From Nitrospirota bacterium (GTDB lineage: Bacteria > Nitrospirota > Nitrospiria > Nitrospirales > Nitrospiraceae), in contig JACZQN010000003.1 of the NCBI GenBank assembly GCA_022545705.1, forward strand, positions 1-56,598: 56,598 nucleotides of DNA, read 5' to 3'. Positions within the stretch are counted from its first letter, which is position 1. Each line of letters opens with the position of its first letter. The notes under the pieces were generated by a model that was not told the origin of the DNA, searched no databases, and was given only the letters and a program-made list of their open reading frames with translations. Of the stretch, positions 8,893-15,718 are shown one piece after another. A program made the translations under genes and the position numbers.

Positions 8893-9024
8893 CTAGGGAG
8901 CCTTCTTCGGGCGATCGGGCATGGCCGCCGCCCGATCCAGCCAGGTGAGCTCTGTAACTGATCCTCTCGGCTCGTCCACCCGGACGGTCGCCACCAAGAG
9001 TAACATCCCAACCAGGCTGAACAT
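8893..9024 (-). CDS. Small single-span membrane protein, 43 aa
   Basis: A short frame starting MFSLVGMLLLVATV is followed by a polar tail VRVDEPRGSVTELTWLDRAAA and a basic end RPKKAP. The hydrophobic start would form one membrane span, and the sequence just upstream in frame (LLWVIIVT) would lengthen it if a non-ATG start is used. There is no strong Shine-Dalgarno, so the start is unsure. It stands alone in the spacer between kinase and activator. Function unknown; the alternative is that it is chance coding. Confidence 0.4.
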   Translation of the reverse strand: MFSLVGMLLLVATVRVDEPRGSVTELTWLDRAAAMPDRPKKAP

Positions 9025-9360
9025 GGTGACGATGATTACCCATAACAGGTTAGTCCCTCACTGAGTTTTGAGAAGCTCGAAAACCCTTCTGGTTCACCAC
9101 TGTTTCGTGCCCCACTGGATTGGGAGCCTTGGCGTTCTGGTCTGTCGATTTCATTGTGCTTGCCAGCCGTCTCGTTGCTGCCTCCCTGCTTCATGGCCTC
9201 CTGCTCCTCGTCCTCGAGCCACGGCTATACCACTTCCTAGTCGGAGGCCTTTCCCCTCAGAAAGTATGATATCTGCTTGATCTATAAGAGATTTATAAAA
9301 CCACATCGCTTGATGAATCTGGAGCACCCATATCATCCTAGGGCACTTCCTGGGGAACCT

Positions 9361-9377
9361 TGTCTACGCCATGAACA
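9361..9377. promoter_or_regulatory. Degenerate palindrome, copy 3
   Basis: TGTCTACGCCATGAACA matches the perfect copy at 14 of 17 positions, with the left half intact. It lies about 200 bp upstream of the activator gene start. Confidence 0.45.
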
Positions 9378-9450
9378 CCGCCATGGACACAACAAGCTCA
9401 ACAAGCCCACAGTTCATGACGCATCCGCATGGTCCAGGCCGTGACCGCGT

Positions 9451-9467
9451 TGTCTACGATGTTGACA
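9451..9467. promoter_or_regulatory. Degenerate palindrome, copy 4
   Basis: TGTCTACGATGTTGACA keeps the TGTC-N9-GACA ends and the left half of the perfect copy. It lies about 110 bp upstream of the activator gene start and 90 bp from copy 3. I found no -24/-12 promoter between it and the gene, so it could serve autoregulation of an ordinary promoter. Confidence 0.5.
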
Positions 9468-9574
9468 GTGCCAGGCGGCCCGTGATATGGCCGTTTACAA
9501 TGGATTTTCAGATCACCTCGCTCTTGGCTATGGCTTCAGGGTTTTTCTAAGTCGCGGGATCAAGGAGGTAAGCG

Positions 9575-11122
9575 ATGACATCAGATACGTCCCTTTCCTC
9601 AAAAATAATCGACGGACAGGATGAGCAACTAGCTGAGGTCTTGAGCCTGTGCCAAAAAATGAATGCCGAACGGAATCTCCCTGCGCTTCTGGGTTTGATC
9701 GCGAGAGAGGCGGCACGGCTCATGCAGGCAGATCGCGCGACCATCTTCCTCCTGGACAGGGAAAAATGCGAGCTATGGTCTCAGGTGACTCTTGACGGCG
9801 AATTGATCCGCTTTGATGCTCGCCTGGGAATTGCCGGCGCCTGTGCGATGACCGGACAGCTGATCAACCTGCCTGATGCTCATGAGGATCAGCGCTTTTA
9901 TTCTTTAGTCGACGCGAGGACCAAGTATCGCACGCGAAGCGTGTTGGCAGTGCCCCTTCGCACGGCGACCGGGGAGATCATTGGAACCTTACAAGCACTC
10001 AACAAGACGCGAGGCGCCTTTACACCGAAGGATGAACAGGTCGCGCAGGCGCTGGCCGCCCAGGCGGCCACCGCTCTCGAAACCGCGAAAATGGTGCAAG
10101 AGTTGAGGCAACAAAAAGACCTCCTGGAGGCGGAGAACACCCACTTGTGGAAGGAAGTCGAAGGACGGGTGTCTACACAAAACATCATCGGAACCAGCGA
10201 GAAAATCCAGGTGATCGTGCGCTTGATCGACCAAATCCGCGACAGCTCCGTGGACGTGCTCATTACCGGAGAGAGCGGAACCGGCAAGGAGATGGTGGCA
10301 AAAGCCATCCATTACACCAGCCCGCGCGCCAGACGATCGTTCGTCGCGATCAACTGCGCTGCGCTGCCCGAGACTATGGTCGAAAGCGAACTGTTCGGGA
10401 TCGAGAAAGGCGTGGCCACAGGCGTCGATGCTCGCATCGGAAGATTCGAGCAGGCTCATGGCGGCACCCTGTTCCTAGATGAGATTGGCGAGCTGAGCCC
10501 GGCAGCACAAGTCAAGCTTCTCCGCGTGTTGCAGGAACGTGTGCTGGAGCGGGTTGGTGGGCGGACGCCCGTCCCGGTAGACGTCCGGATTATCGCGGCC
10601 ACGAACGCGGATCTCGAAACCGCTCTCAAGAAAGGCGCCTTTCGGCCAGATCTGTACTACCGCCTCAAGGTGCTCACAATCCCGATGCCTCCGCTGCGGG
10701 ACATCCGTGAAGACATCCCCTTGTTGGCGAACTACTTCCTGGAGAAATATTGCAGGGAGATGGGCAAGGAGCCAATCAAGCCGTCAGCAGCTGTCGTGCG
10801 AAGCCTCGCGCGCTACTCGTGGCCGGGGAACACCCGAGAGCTGGAGAACGAAATGAAGCGACTTGTGGTTTTAACACGCAGGTCGACGATCAGCGAAGAG
10901 GACCTGGCGGAGTCCGTTCGCAGCGAGGGCGGCGATGGGACATCTTCCCCGATCAGGTCCGGGCGCTCGCTGAAAGAGGCCGTTGACGAGTTGGAGAAGC
11001 GGATGATCGGGGACGCCTTGCGGCGGTGTCAGCACAATCAACTGCAGACTGCGAAAGCGCTGGGGTTGAGTCGTCAAGGACTGATCAAGAAAATGAAGCG
11101 CTATGGGCTCAAATCTTCGTAA
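9575..11122 (+). CDS. GAF-AAA+-Fis sigma-54-type activator with altered contact loop
   Basis: A 515-residue regulator. In order: a GAF sensor domain (about 20-175), a short coiled linker, an AAA+ domain (about 203-430) with Walker A GESGTGKE (232-239), Walker B GGTLFLDE (296-303) and the FRPDLYYRL arginine-finger segment with Arg357, then a Fis-type helix-turn-helix (about 475-513, TAKALGLSRQGLIKKMKRYG). The loop that contacts sigma-54 reads GVATGV (279-284) rather than GAFTGA; the Phe is lost but Thr remains. A perfect AGGAGGT ribosome site precedes the ATG. It probably binds the TGTC-N9-GACA palindromes nearby and controls the adjacent kinase gene. Confidence 0.93.
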   Translation: MTSDTSLSSKIIDGQDEQLAEVLSLCQKMNAERNLPALLGLIAREAARLMQADRATIFLLDREKCELWSQVTLDGELIRFDARLGIAGACAMTGQLINLPDAHEDQRFYSLVDARTKYRTRSVLAVPLRTATGEIIGTLQALNKTRGAFTPKDEQVAQALAAQAATALETAKMVQELRQQKDLLEAENTHLWKEVEGRVSTQNIIGTSEKIQVIVRLIDQIRDSSVDVLITGESGTGKEMVAKAIHYTSPRARRSFVAINCAALPETMVESELFGIEKGVATGVDARIGRFEQAHGGTLFLDEIGELSPAAQVKLLRVLQERVLERVGGRTPVPVDVRIIAATNADLETALKKGAFRPDLYYRLKVLTIPMPPLRDIREDIPLLANYFLEKYCREMGKEPIKPSAAVVRSLARYSWPGNTRELENEMKRLVVLTRRSTISEEDLAESVRSEGGDGTSSPIRSGRSLKEAVDELEKRMIGDALRRCQHNQLQTAKALGLSRQGLIKKMKRYGLKSS

Positions 11123-11401
11123 CCAAATGATCACGCCGGTCTGTTCATGCGAGAGGTAGCCTGGAGGCTGTTTCAACTTCCTCTCCTTCAGGGATGAATT
11201 CCCGCCACGCTTTCCTTGGGGGCTGATCCAAGAGACAGTTTCCAGGCCTACGCCCGAAGATTCTCCCTGTTCCCGCCACTACAACGAACGCCCATTAGAC
11301 ACTTCTAATCTTGTCTTAATGGTCCTCTTATCTTGCGCTGCTATTTGAGTCTCGTAGGCACAGACAGGTGCTGGGCCAAACCCAAGATGGAGGTGGGAGC
11401 C
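11123..11401. other. Intergenic region downstream of the activator
   Basis: About 280 bp, AT-rich at 11290-11335. It must hold the promoter for the small zinc-ribbon gene, but no -35/-10 pair stands out. No coding frame with a ribosome site is visible. Confidence 0.35.
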
Positions 11402-11581
11402 ATGGACTGTCGAAGATGCCACGGGATGATGGTGCAGGAACGGTGCTCCGACTTTTTTGAGGACGCCGACGTGTGGCGGTGCGTGAACTGCGGGGCCATT
11501 GTGGACTCAGTGATAAACCGGCACCAGGGCGTGGCGTGGCCGGGGTTGCAGCCGGTCCTTGTCTCGCCGAAAGGAGGCTAA
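11402..11581 (+). CDS. Small zinc-ribbon protein, 59 aa
   Basis: The protein starts MDCRRCHGMMVQERCSDF and carries two CxxC knuckles (Cys3/Cys6 and Cys27/Cys30), which together would bind one zinc ion. There is no other domain. The ATG at 11402 is preceded by GGAGGTGGGAG, which favours it over an upstream start at 11333. Such stand-alone ribbons are often nucleic-acid or protein adaptors, but no partner is visible here. It faces the YjbQ gene convergently. Confidence 0.75.
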   Translation: MDCRRCHGMMVQERCSDFFEDADVWRCVNCGAIVDSVINRHQGVAWPGLQPVLVSPKGG

Positions 11582-11629
11582 CAGCCGAAGCGACGGCTTC
11601 TCCCCTGACGTTCGGCCGTGAGCCGGGTC

Positions 11630-12031
11630 TTACCCGGAAGAAATCAAGGTCACACGGACTTCCCGCTGTCGTGGCCCATCAAGCTCGACAAGGAGTACAG
11701 ATTGCCAGGTACCCAACACAAGTGCTCCGTTCGAGATAGGAATGCTTAGCGAAGGCCCCAGGATCGATGAGGCCATGTGCGACCACGCGTGGGAGGGATT
11801 ATGGGCGTGCTGAAAGTTGATCCGCGGAATCACCTTTTCTACTACCTCGAGGAGATCATCCTCCGTTCCTTCTCCGACTTCTCCGGTAGTTAAGGCTGCA
11901 GTAGTGTGGGTGAGGAACAGCGAGCACAGGCCTTCCTGTACCCTTGCCTGCTTGATCACCGTATTGACGCGTGCGGTCACATCCACGACTTCTTTTCGAC
12001 TCCTGGTCGAGAATCTCAGCGCTTCCGCCAT
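11630..12031 (-). CDS. yjbQ: YjbQ-family protein (UPF0047), secondary thiamine-phosphate synthase-like
   Basis: A 133-residue protein of the YjbQ family. Seen: LFLTHTTAALTTGE and NPSHAWSHMASSILG, with the conserved His residues thought to line a metal or active site, and the closing GTWQSVLLVELDGPRQREV. YjbQ can supply weak thiamine-phosphate synthase activity, though its true role is unsettled. I chose the start at 12031 because an AAGGAAGGGGG ribosome site precedes it; longer starts run into the divergent gene. It shares an 84-bp divergent control region with the MBL-fold gene. Confidence 0.9.
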   Translation of the reverse strand: MAEALRFSTRSRKEVVDVTARVNTVIKQARVQEGLCSLFLTHTTAALTTGEVGEGTEDDLLEVVEKVIPRINFQHAHNPSHAWSHMASSILGPSLSIPISNGALVLGTWQSVLLVELDGPRQREVRVTLISSG

Positions 12032-12070
12032 ATTGCCCCCTTCCTTTTGCAGCGTTGCCAATTGCCCCTT

Positions 12071-12079
12071 TGCTATAAT
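12071..12079 (+). promoter_or_regulatory. Extended -10 promoter (TGCTATAAT) of the MBL-fold gene
   Basis: TGCTATAAT is a perfect extended -10 element without a good -35 at normal spacing. Transcription would start near 12086, about 30 bases before the ATG at 12116. The same element recurs upstream of other genes in this window. Confidence 0.65.
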
Positions 12080-12115
12080 GCGCGCTCGGTCCCCTGCTGT
12101 CGAATCGGAGGTGGG

Positions 12116-12748
12116 ATGCCCGAACCGAGTGGACTCGCAGCGTTTGCGGGAGAGGTTTGCCCGGGGATCTTTCGATTCACGATGCATGATGACCGAATCG
12201 ACTTTGAAAGTGATTCTTATATCGTGGTGGAGAACGGCCGCGTGATCCTTCTGGACCCGCTCCCGATTGAGGATCGGGAACTCACCCAGCGGGGAACAGT
12301 CGAGGCCATTTGTCTCACAGCTTCATGCCATGAGCGCTCCGCCTGGCGCTATCGCGCCGAGCTGAAGGTGCCCGTGTACGCACCCCGGGGAGGAGTGGAT
12401 TTCGAGGAGCCACCTGACCGCTGGTACCAGGCGGGCGATCGGTTGCCGTGCGGCTTGCTCGCCGTGCATGCACCCGGTCCGACTGAGGCGCATTACGCCT
12501 TCCACCTTGCGCGGGAGAGCGGCGTGGTGTTCTGCGCGGATCTTCTGACGAATGCGGAAGGCACAGGTCTGTCCTTCGTCCCCGATGTCTATCAGGACGA
12601 GCCGGCACGCACCCGTGAAAGTGTCCGCCGGCTGCTGGACCTGCGCTTTGAGATCCTGTGCTCGAACCACGGTGAGCCCGTCATTGGCGGCGCCAAGGAA
12701 GCGATTGCTCGGGCGCTGGCTCGGGATCAGACGCGGCCGCCTTCCTAG
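12116..12748 (+). CDS. MBL-fold hydrolase-like protein with degenerate metal site
   Basis: A 210-residue metallo-beta-lactamase-fold protein: the opening strands IFRFTMHDDRIDFESDSYIV, the VILLDPLPIE turn, GVVFCADLLTN and LCSNHGEPV match the order of the fold. The hallmark HxHxDH is replaced by ASCHERSAWRY, so at most one of its three His remains; Asp of FCADLL and His of SNHGEP are kept. Enzymatic activity on a di-zinc centre is therefore doubtful. The ATG at 12116 has GGAGGTGGG upstream. Its last 68 bases overlap the end of the convergent radical SAM gene. Confidence 0.8.
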   Translation: MPEPSGLAAFAGEVCPGIFRFTMHDDRIDFESDSYIVVENGRVILLDPLPIEDRELTQRGTVEAICLTASCHERSAWRYRAELKVPVYAPRGGVDFEEPPDRWYQAGDRLPCGLLAVHAPGPTEAHYAFHLARESGVVFCADLLTNAEGTGLSFVPDVYQDEPARTRESVRRLLDLRFEILCSNHGEPVIGGAKEAIARALARDQTRPPS

Positions 12749-13619
12749 CCTCTGGTACGTGGATATCGTTAAACCCACCTCGACTCACCCCGACACGATC
12801 TTCTGCTCCGAAGATCTCCTGAAAGATAGTCACGACCTCCTCAAAGATTTGCAGACCACTCCATTCAGCGTATCCAGCGCGTTCCAATAAACGCGGGAGG
12901 TCTGTTTGCTTCGTGCGTTGGCCATGGGGGCTGCCATCACCAAGCAGATAATGATCGAGGATCACGCGATCGCACACGGCCTCGAGATCCCGGGCGAATT
13001 TCCGTGGATCATCCAACGGTAACAGGGGACTGACCGTCGCCACGGTGGGCAGGCCTGCAGCTTTTAACGTTCGAAGCGCCTCGATACGCACCGCGGGCGA
13101 GTAGGCCTGGGAGGGAAAACCCTGGGGGAGCGTCGGCTTGTCGGTTTCGACCGTGATGTTGATCTGTACGCGGCAGCGCCGGTGCAACTTGGTGAGAAGC
13201 GGCAGGTCATCCACGACCAGCGGAGTGTGCGACTGAATCACCAAGAGGTCCGGCGGCCGGCTCAACATTTCTTCCAGGAGACTGCGGGTCCGCCGAGCCG
13301 TTCGTTCCTGCGGCGGGTAGGGCTCGGTCACGCTCGACATGAAGATCCTGAGGGGTTTGGGCGCTCCGCGGAGTGGGTGCTTGAGCCGATCGTACTGGGC
13401 GCGATAGCTCTCGAGGAAACCTGTTTTGACATCCAAAAAGCTGCCCCACGCGCGGCCGCGAGTATGATGCGGATTCCATTGCGCATAGCAATACAACCCG
13501 CAGAGCGAATTGCCAAGGGCGCATCCCCGATAGAGGTTAATCGTATGGGTGAACCCGTCCCCAAGAAAACCCCCAGTGGGGTTGAGCACATGTCGGGATG
13601 TAATGGGCTCGATCCTCAT
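12681..13619 (-). CDS. SPL/Rv2578c-like radical SAM protein
   Basis: A 312-residue protein related to spore photoproduct lyase and Rv2578c proteins. The iron-sulfur cluster motif is CALGNSLCGLYCYA, with Cys33, Cys40 and Cys44, i.e. CX6CX3C rather than the usual CX3CX2C. It also has SSVTEPYPPQE and VQINITVET, typical barrel strands. The reaction is unknown; relatives are annotated only as radical SAM proteins. The first ATG (13619) is chosen; a GTG six bases upstream is possible. The basic C-terminal tail (about 20 residues) is encoded across the end of the convergent MBL gene, which is unusual. Confidence 0.88.
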   Translation of the reverse strand: MRIEPITSRHVLNPTGGFLGDGFTHTINLYRGCALGNSLCGLYCYAQWNPHHTRGRAWGSFLDVKTGFLESYRAQYDRLKHPLRGAPKPLRIFMSSVTEPYPPQERTARRTRSLLEEMLSRPPDLLVIQSHTPLVVDDLPLLTKLHRRCRVQINITVETDKPTLPQGFPSQAYSPAVRIEALRTLKAAGLPTVATVSPLLPLDDPRKFARDLEAVCDRVILDHYLLGDGSPHGQRTKQTDLPRLLERAGYAEWSGLQIFEEVVTIFQEIFGAEDRVGVSRGGFNDIHVPEARKAAASDPEPAPEQSLPWRRQ

Positions 13620-13686
13620 GGGCACCCAAGGGCAAATTCTGCACGAGAGCCGCCTGGCGGCGCAAGCGATTCCGAACGTTTCATAC

Positions 13687-13692
13687 TATACT
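13687..13692 (+). promoter_or_regulatory. Candidate -10 element of the transketolase/RLP operon
   Basis: TATACT lies in CATACTATACTATG, 65 bp before the operon start. No matching -35 is visible, so support is modest. Start of transcription would be near 13699. Confidence 0.4.
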
Positions 13693-13757
13693 ATGCCGCG
13701 TAGCAGCCGAAGTGCGCTGGGTCGGACCTGGACCAAAAACGCACACGCGGGTTCCGT

Positions 13758-14711
13758 ATGGCTCTAAACACACCGCACAAACCGACGTTGTCTGACCGCT
13801 GGCAAGACGAGGCCAGGCGGGTTGCGCGAGGGGTTCGCCTGCGGGTGCTGGGTCATACGCTCAAGAACAACGGGGGTTACTTGAGCCAGGCCTGCTCGTC
13901 AGCCGAGATCCTCGCTACATTGTACACCGGCGTCATGAAGCTGGGCCCAAGTCAGGCGCCGCCTGTGCCTCTTCCGTTTCCGGGATCACCGGGTCCACAC
14001 ACTCCTCAGTGTTTCACAGGCGCGCTCTATAACGGTCCCAGAGCACCCGACCTGGATCGCTTCTTGTTCTCGCCTGCCCATTATGCCCTTCCCCTCTATG
14101 CCACACTCATCGAGGTCGGCCGGCTGGCGCCTGAGGCCCTAGACCAATTCAACCAGGACGGCAGTACGGTCGAAATGATCGGGGCTGAGCATTCGCCGGG
14201 GATGGAAACCACCACCGGCTCACTTTCGCAGGCGCTGAGTCAGGCCGGAGGGGTCGCCCTGGCACGTAGACTGCGCGGCGAAACCGGCCGCGTCTGGGTG
14301 TTCATGTCCGATGGCGAGTTGCAAGAAGGCCAAACTTGGGAGGCGTTTGCCGCGCTGATTTTTTATAAGCTGGACAATCTCGGGGTGTACGTCGATGCCA
14401 ACGGGCAGCAGTGCGACGGCCGGACGGAGACCGTGATGGGGGTCGAACCGATCCGGGAGCGACTGGAAGCCTTCGGGGCTCGGGTGGTGGAGGTTGACGG
14501 CCACAATCCTGATTCACTGGCCGCGGCCGCAGCGACACATCCGCGCGGGCAAGGGCAACCGCTCGTTGTACTGGGGCGCACCGATCCCTGCCGGGGTATC
14601 GAGTTGCTCCGGAGCCGTGCGCCGAAACTCCACTACCTGCGGTTGAAGAACGACGAAGAACGGAAGGCGTATCAAGAGGCTTTCGCGCGGTTGCAACAGG
14701 AGGTTCGATGA
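13758..14711 (+). CDS. Transketolase, N-terminal (ThDP/pyrophosphate) subunit
   Basis: A 317-residue protein equal to the first third of classical transketolase. It binds the diphosphate of thiamine diphosphate through SDGELQEG (184-191, Asp185) and DANGQ (213-217); TGSLSQAL (153-160) matches the TGSLGQG block. The canonical SxGH histidine appears as SPAH (105-108). A Pro-rich insertion (about 66-83) is unusual. The partner half starts inside its stop codon (ATGA at 14708-14711). The subunits should form a heteromeric enzyme moving two-carbon ketol units between sugar phosphates. Its linkage to the RuBisCO-like gene suggests a dedicated substrate rather than the general pentose-phosphate role. 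Confidence 0.93.
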   Translation: MALNTPHKPTLSDRWQDEARRVARGVRLRVLGHTLKNNGGYLSQACSSAEILATLYTGVMKLGPSQAPPVPLPFPGSPGPHTPQCFTGALYNGPRAPDLDRFLFSPAHYALPLYATLIEVGRLAPEALDQFNQDGSTVEMIGAEHSPGMETTTGSLSQALSQAGGVALARRLRGETGRVWVFMSDGELQEGQTWEAFAALIFYKLDNLGVYVDANGQQCDGRTETVMGVEPIRERLEAFGARVVEVDGHNPDSLAAAAATHPRGQGQPLVVLGRTDPCRGIELLRSRAPKLHYLRLKNDEERKAYQEAFARLQQEVR

Positions 14712-15718
14712 TCGAGGTCATCTCCCGCCCGCACGCGAGAAACCTTGTCCGCTGGGCGCAGGACAAACCGGAGGTCATCGTGCTGTCGGCCGACCTGACA
14801 GGGTCGTGCGAGGCAGACGATTTCCAGAAGGCGTTTCCGGACCGATTTTTCTCGATGGGCATGGCGGAGCAGAACATGATGGGCTTTGCCGCTGGTCTGG
14901 CCCGCGAAGGGTTCTTCCCATTCGTGCACACCTTTGCAGTGTTCCTCTATCGTCGGCCATACGATCAACTGGCCATGTCCGTCGCGTATCCCAACCTGCC
15001 GGTCCGTTTGCTGGGCTTTCTCCCCGGCCTGATTTCGCCCGGCGGCGTCACTCACCAGGCCATCGAGGACATCGCGGTGCTGCGCGCGCTGCCAAACATG
15101 ACGATCCTCGAGTGCGGGGATGCGACGGAGGTCGAATCCGTCCTCGACCTAGCACAGGGCGTTCATGGACCGGTATACGTGCGCATGCTACGAGGTGAGG
15201 TGCCGAGACTGTTCAGCCCTGATGAGCCCCTCCGGTTGGGCGAAGCCCGGGTGCTGACTCGGGGCACGGACGTGACCATCCTGTCTTCCGGGATCTGCAC
15301 CGAAGAGGCCCTGCGAGCGACGGCCTCACTCCGCGGTCGCGGGGTGTCAATCACACACCTGCACGTTTCCACGCTAAAACCCTTTACCGACACGACCATT
15401 GTGGAAACGGCCGCGTCGGCGCGCTACGGCGTCATCACCCTTGAAAATCACAGCATCCTTGGCGGATTGGGGACCGCGACAGCCGAAGCGATGGCAGAAG
15501 CGGGGCTCCAGCAGAAATTGGTGCGCCTCGGACTCAAGGATACCTTCGCGCACGGCGGCAGCAGACCGTACCTCATGAAGCAGTATGGGCTCGACGCGCT
15601 CTCGCTTGTGGGTGCGGTTGAGCAGCTGCTCGGTGCTTCGTTCAACCTGACCGAGGCAGATCTGGCCTCGATTCGGCTCGATACGGTTCACCCCAGATCG
15701 AATGTGGAGGCCCTCTAA
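14708..15718 (+). CDS. Transketolase, C-terminal (pyrimidine-binding) subunit
   Basis: A 336-residue protein covering the Pyr and C-terminal domains. The catalytic glutamate that activates ThDP is Glu54 in MGMAEQNMMG. It also has GFLPGLISPGGVTHQAIEDIAVLRA, GPVYVRMLRGEVP, and a C-terminal domain with VTILSSGICTEEAL and TLENHSILGGLG. A CAGGAGG ribosome site and the four-base overlap with the N-terminal subunit point to coupled, equimolar synthesis. The stop is followed directly by the ATG of the RuBisCO-like gene (TAAATG). Alternative names in this superfamily include DXP-synthase-like and apulose-phosphate transketolase subunits; substrate is not readable from sequence. Confidence 0.93.
   Translation: MIEVISRPHARNLVRWAQDKPEVIVLSADLTGSCEADDFQKAFPDRFFSMGMAEQNMMGFAAGLAREGFFPFVHTFAVFLYRRPYDQLAMSVAYPNLPVRLLGFLPGLISPGGVTHQAIEDIAVLRALPNMTILECGDATEVESVLDLAQGVHGPVYVRMLRGEVPRLFSPDEPLRLGEARVLTRGTDVTILSSGICTEEALRATASLRGRGVSITHLHVSTLKPFTDTTIVETAASARYGVITLENHSILGGLGTATAEAMAEAGLQQKLVRLGLKDTFAHGGSRPYLMKQYGLDALSLVGAVEQLLGASFNLTEADLASIRLDTVHPRSNVEAL

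Noticed and set aside
9068-9336. Overlapping 60-70 codon frames on both strands
   Set aside because: Residue composition (runs of Pro, Arg, Ser, Cys) is typical of chance frames in GC-rich non-coding DNA.
9481-9570. Search for a sigma-54 promoter just upstream of the activator gene
   Set aside because: No GG and GC pair with the required spacing was found in this interval.
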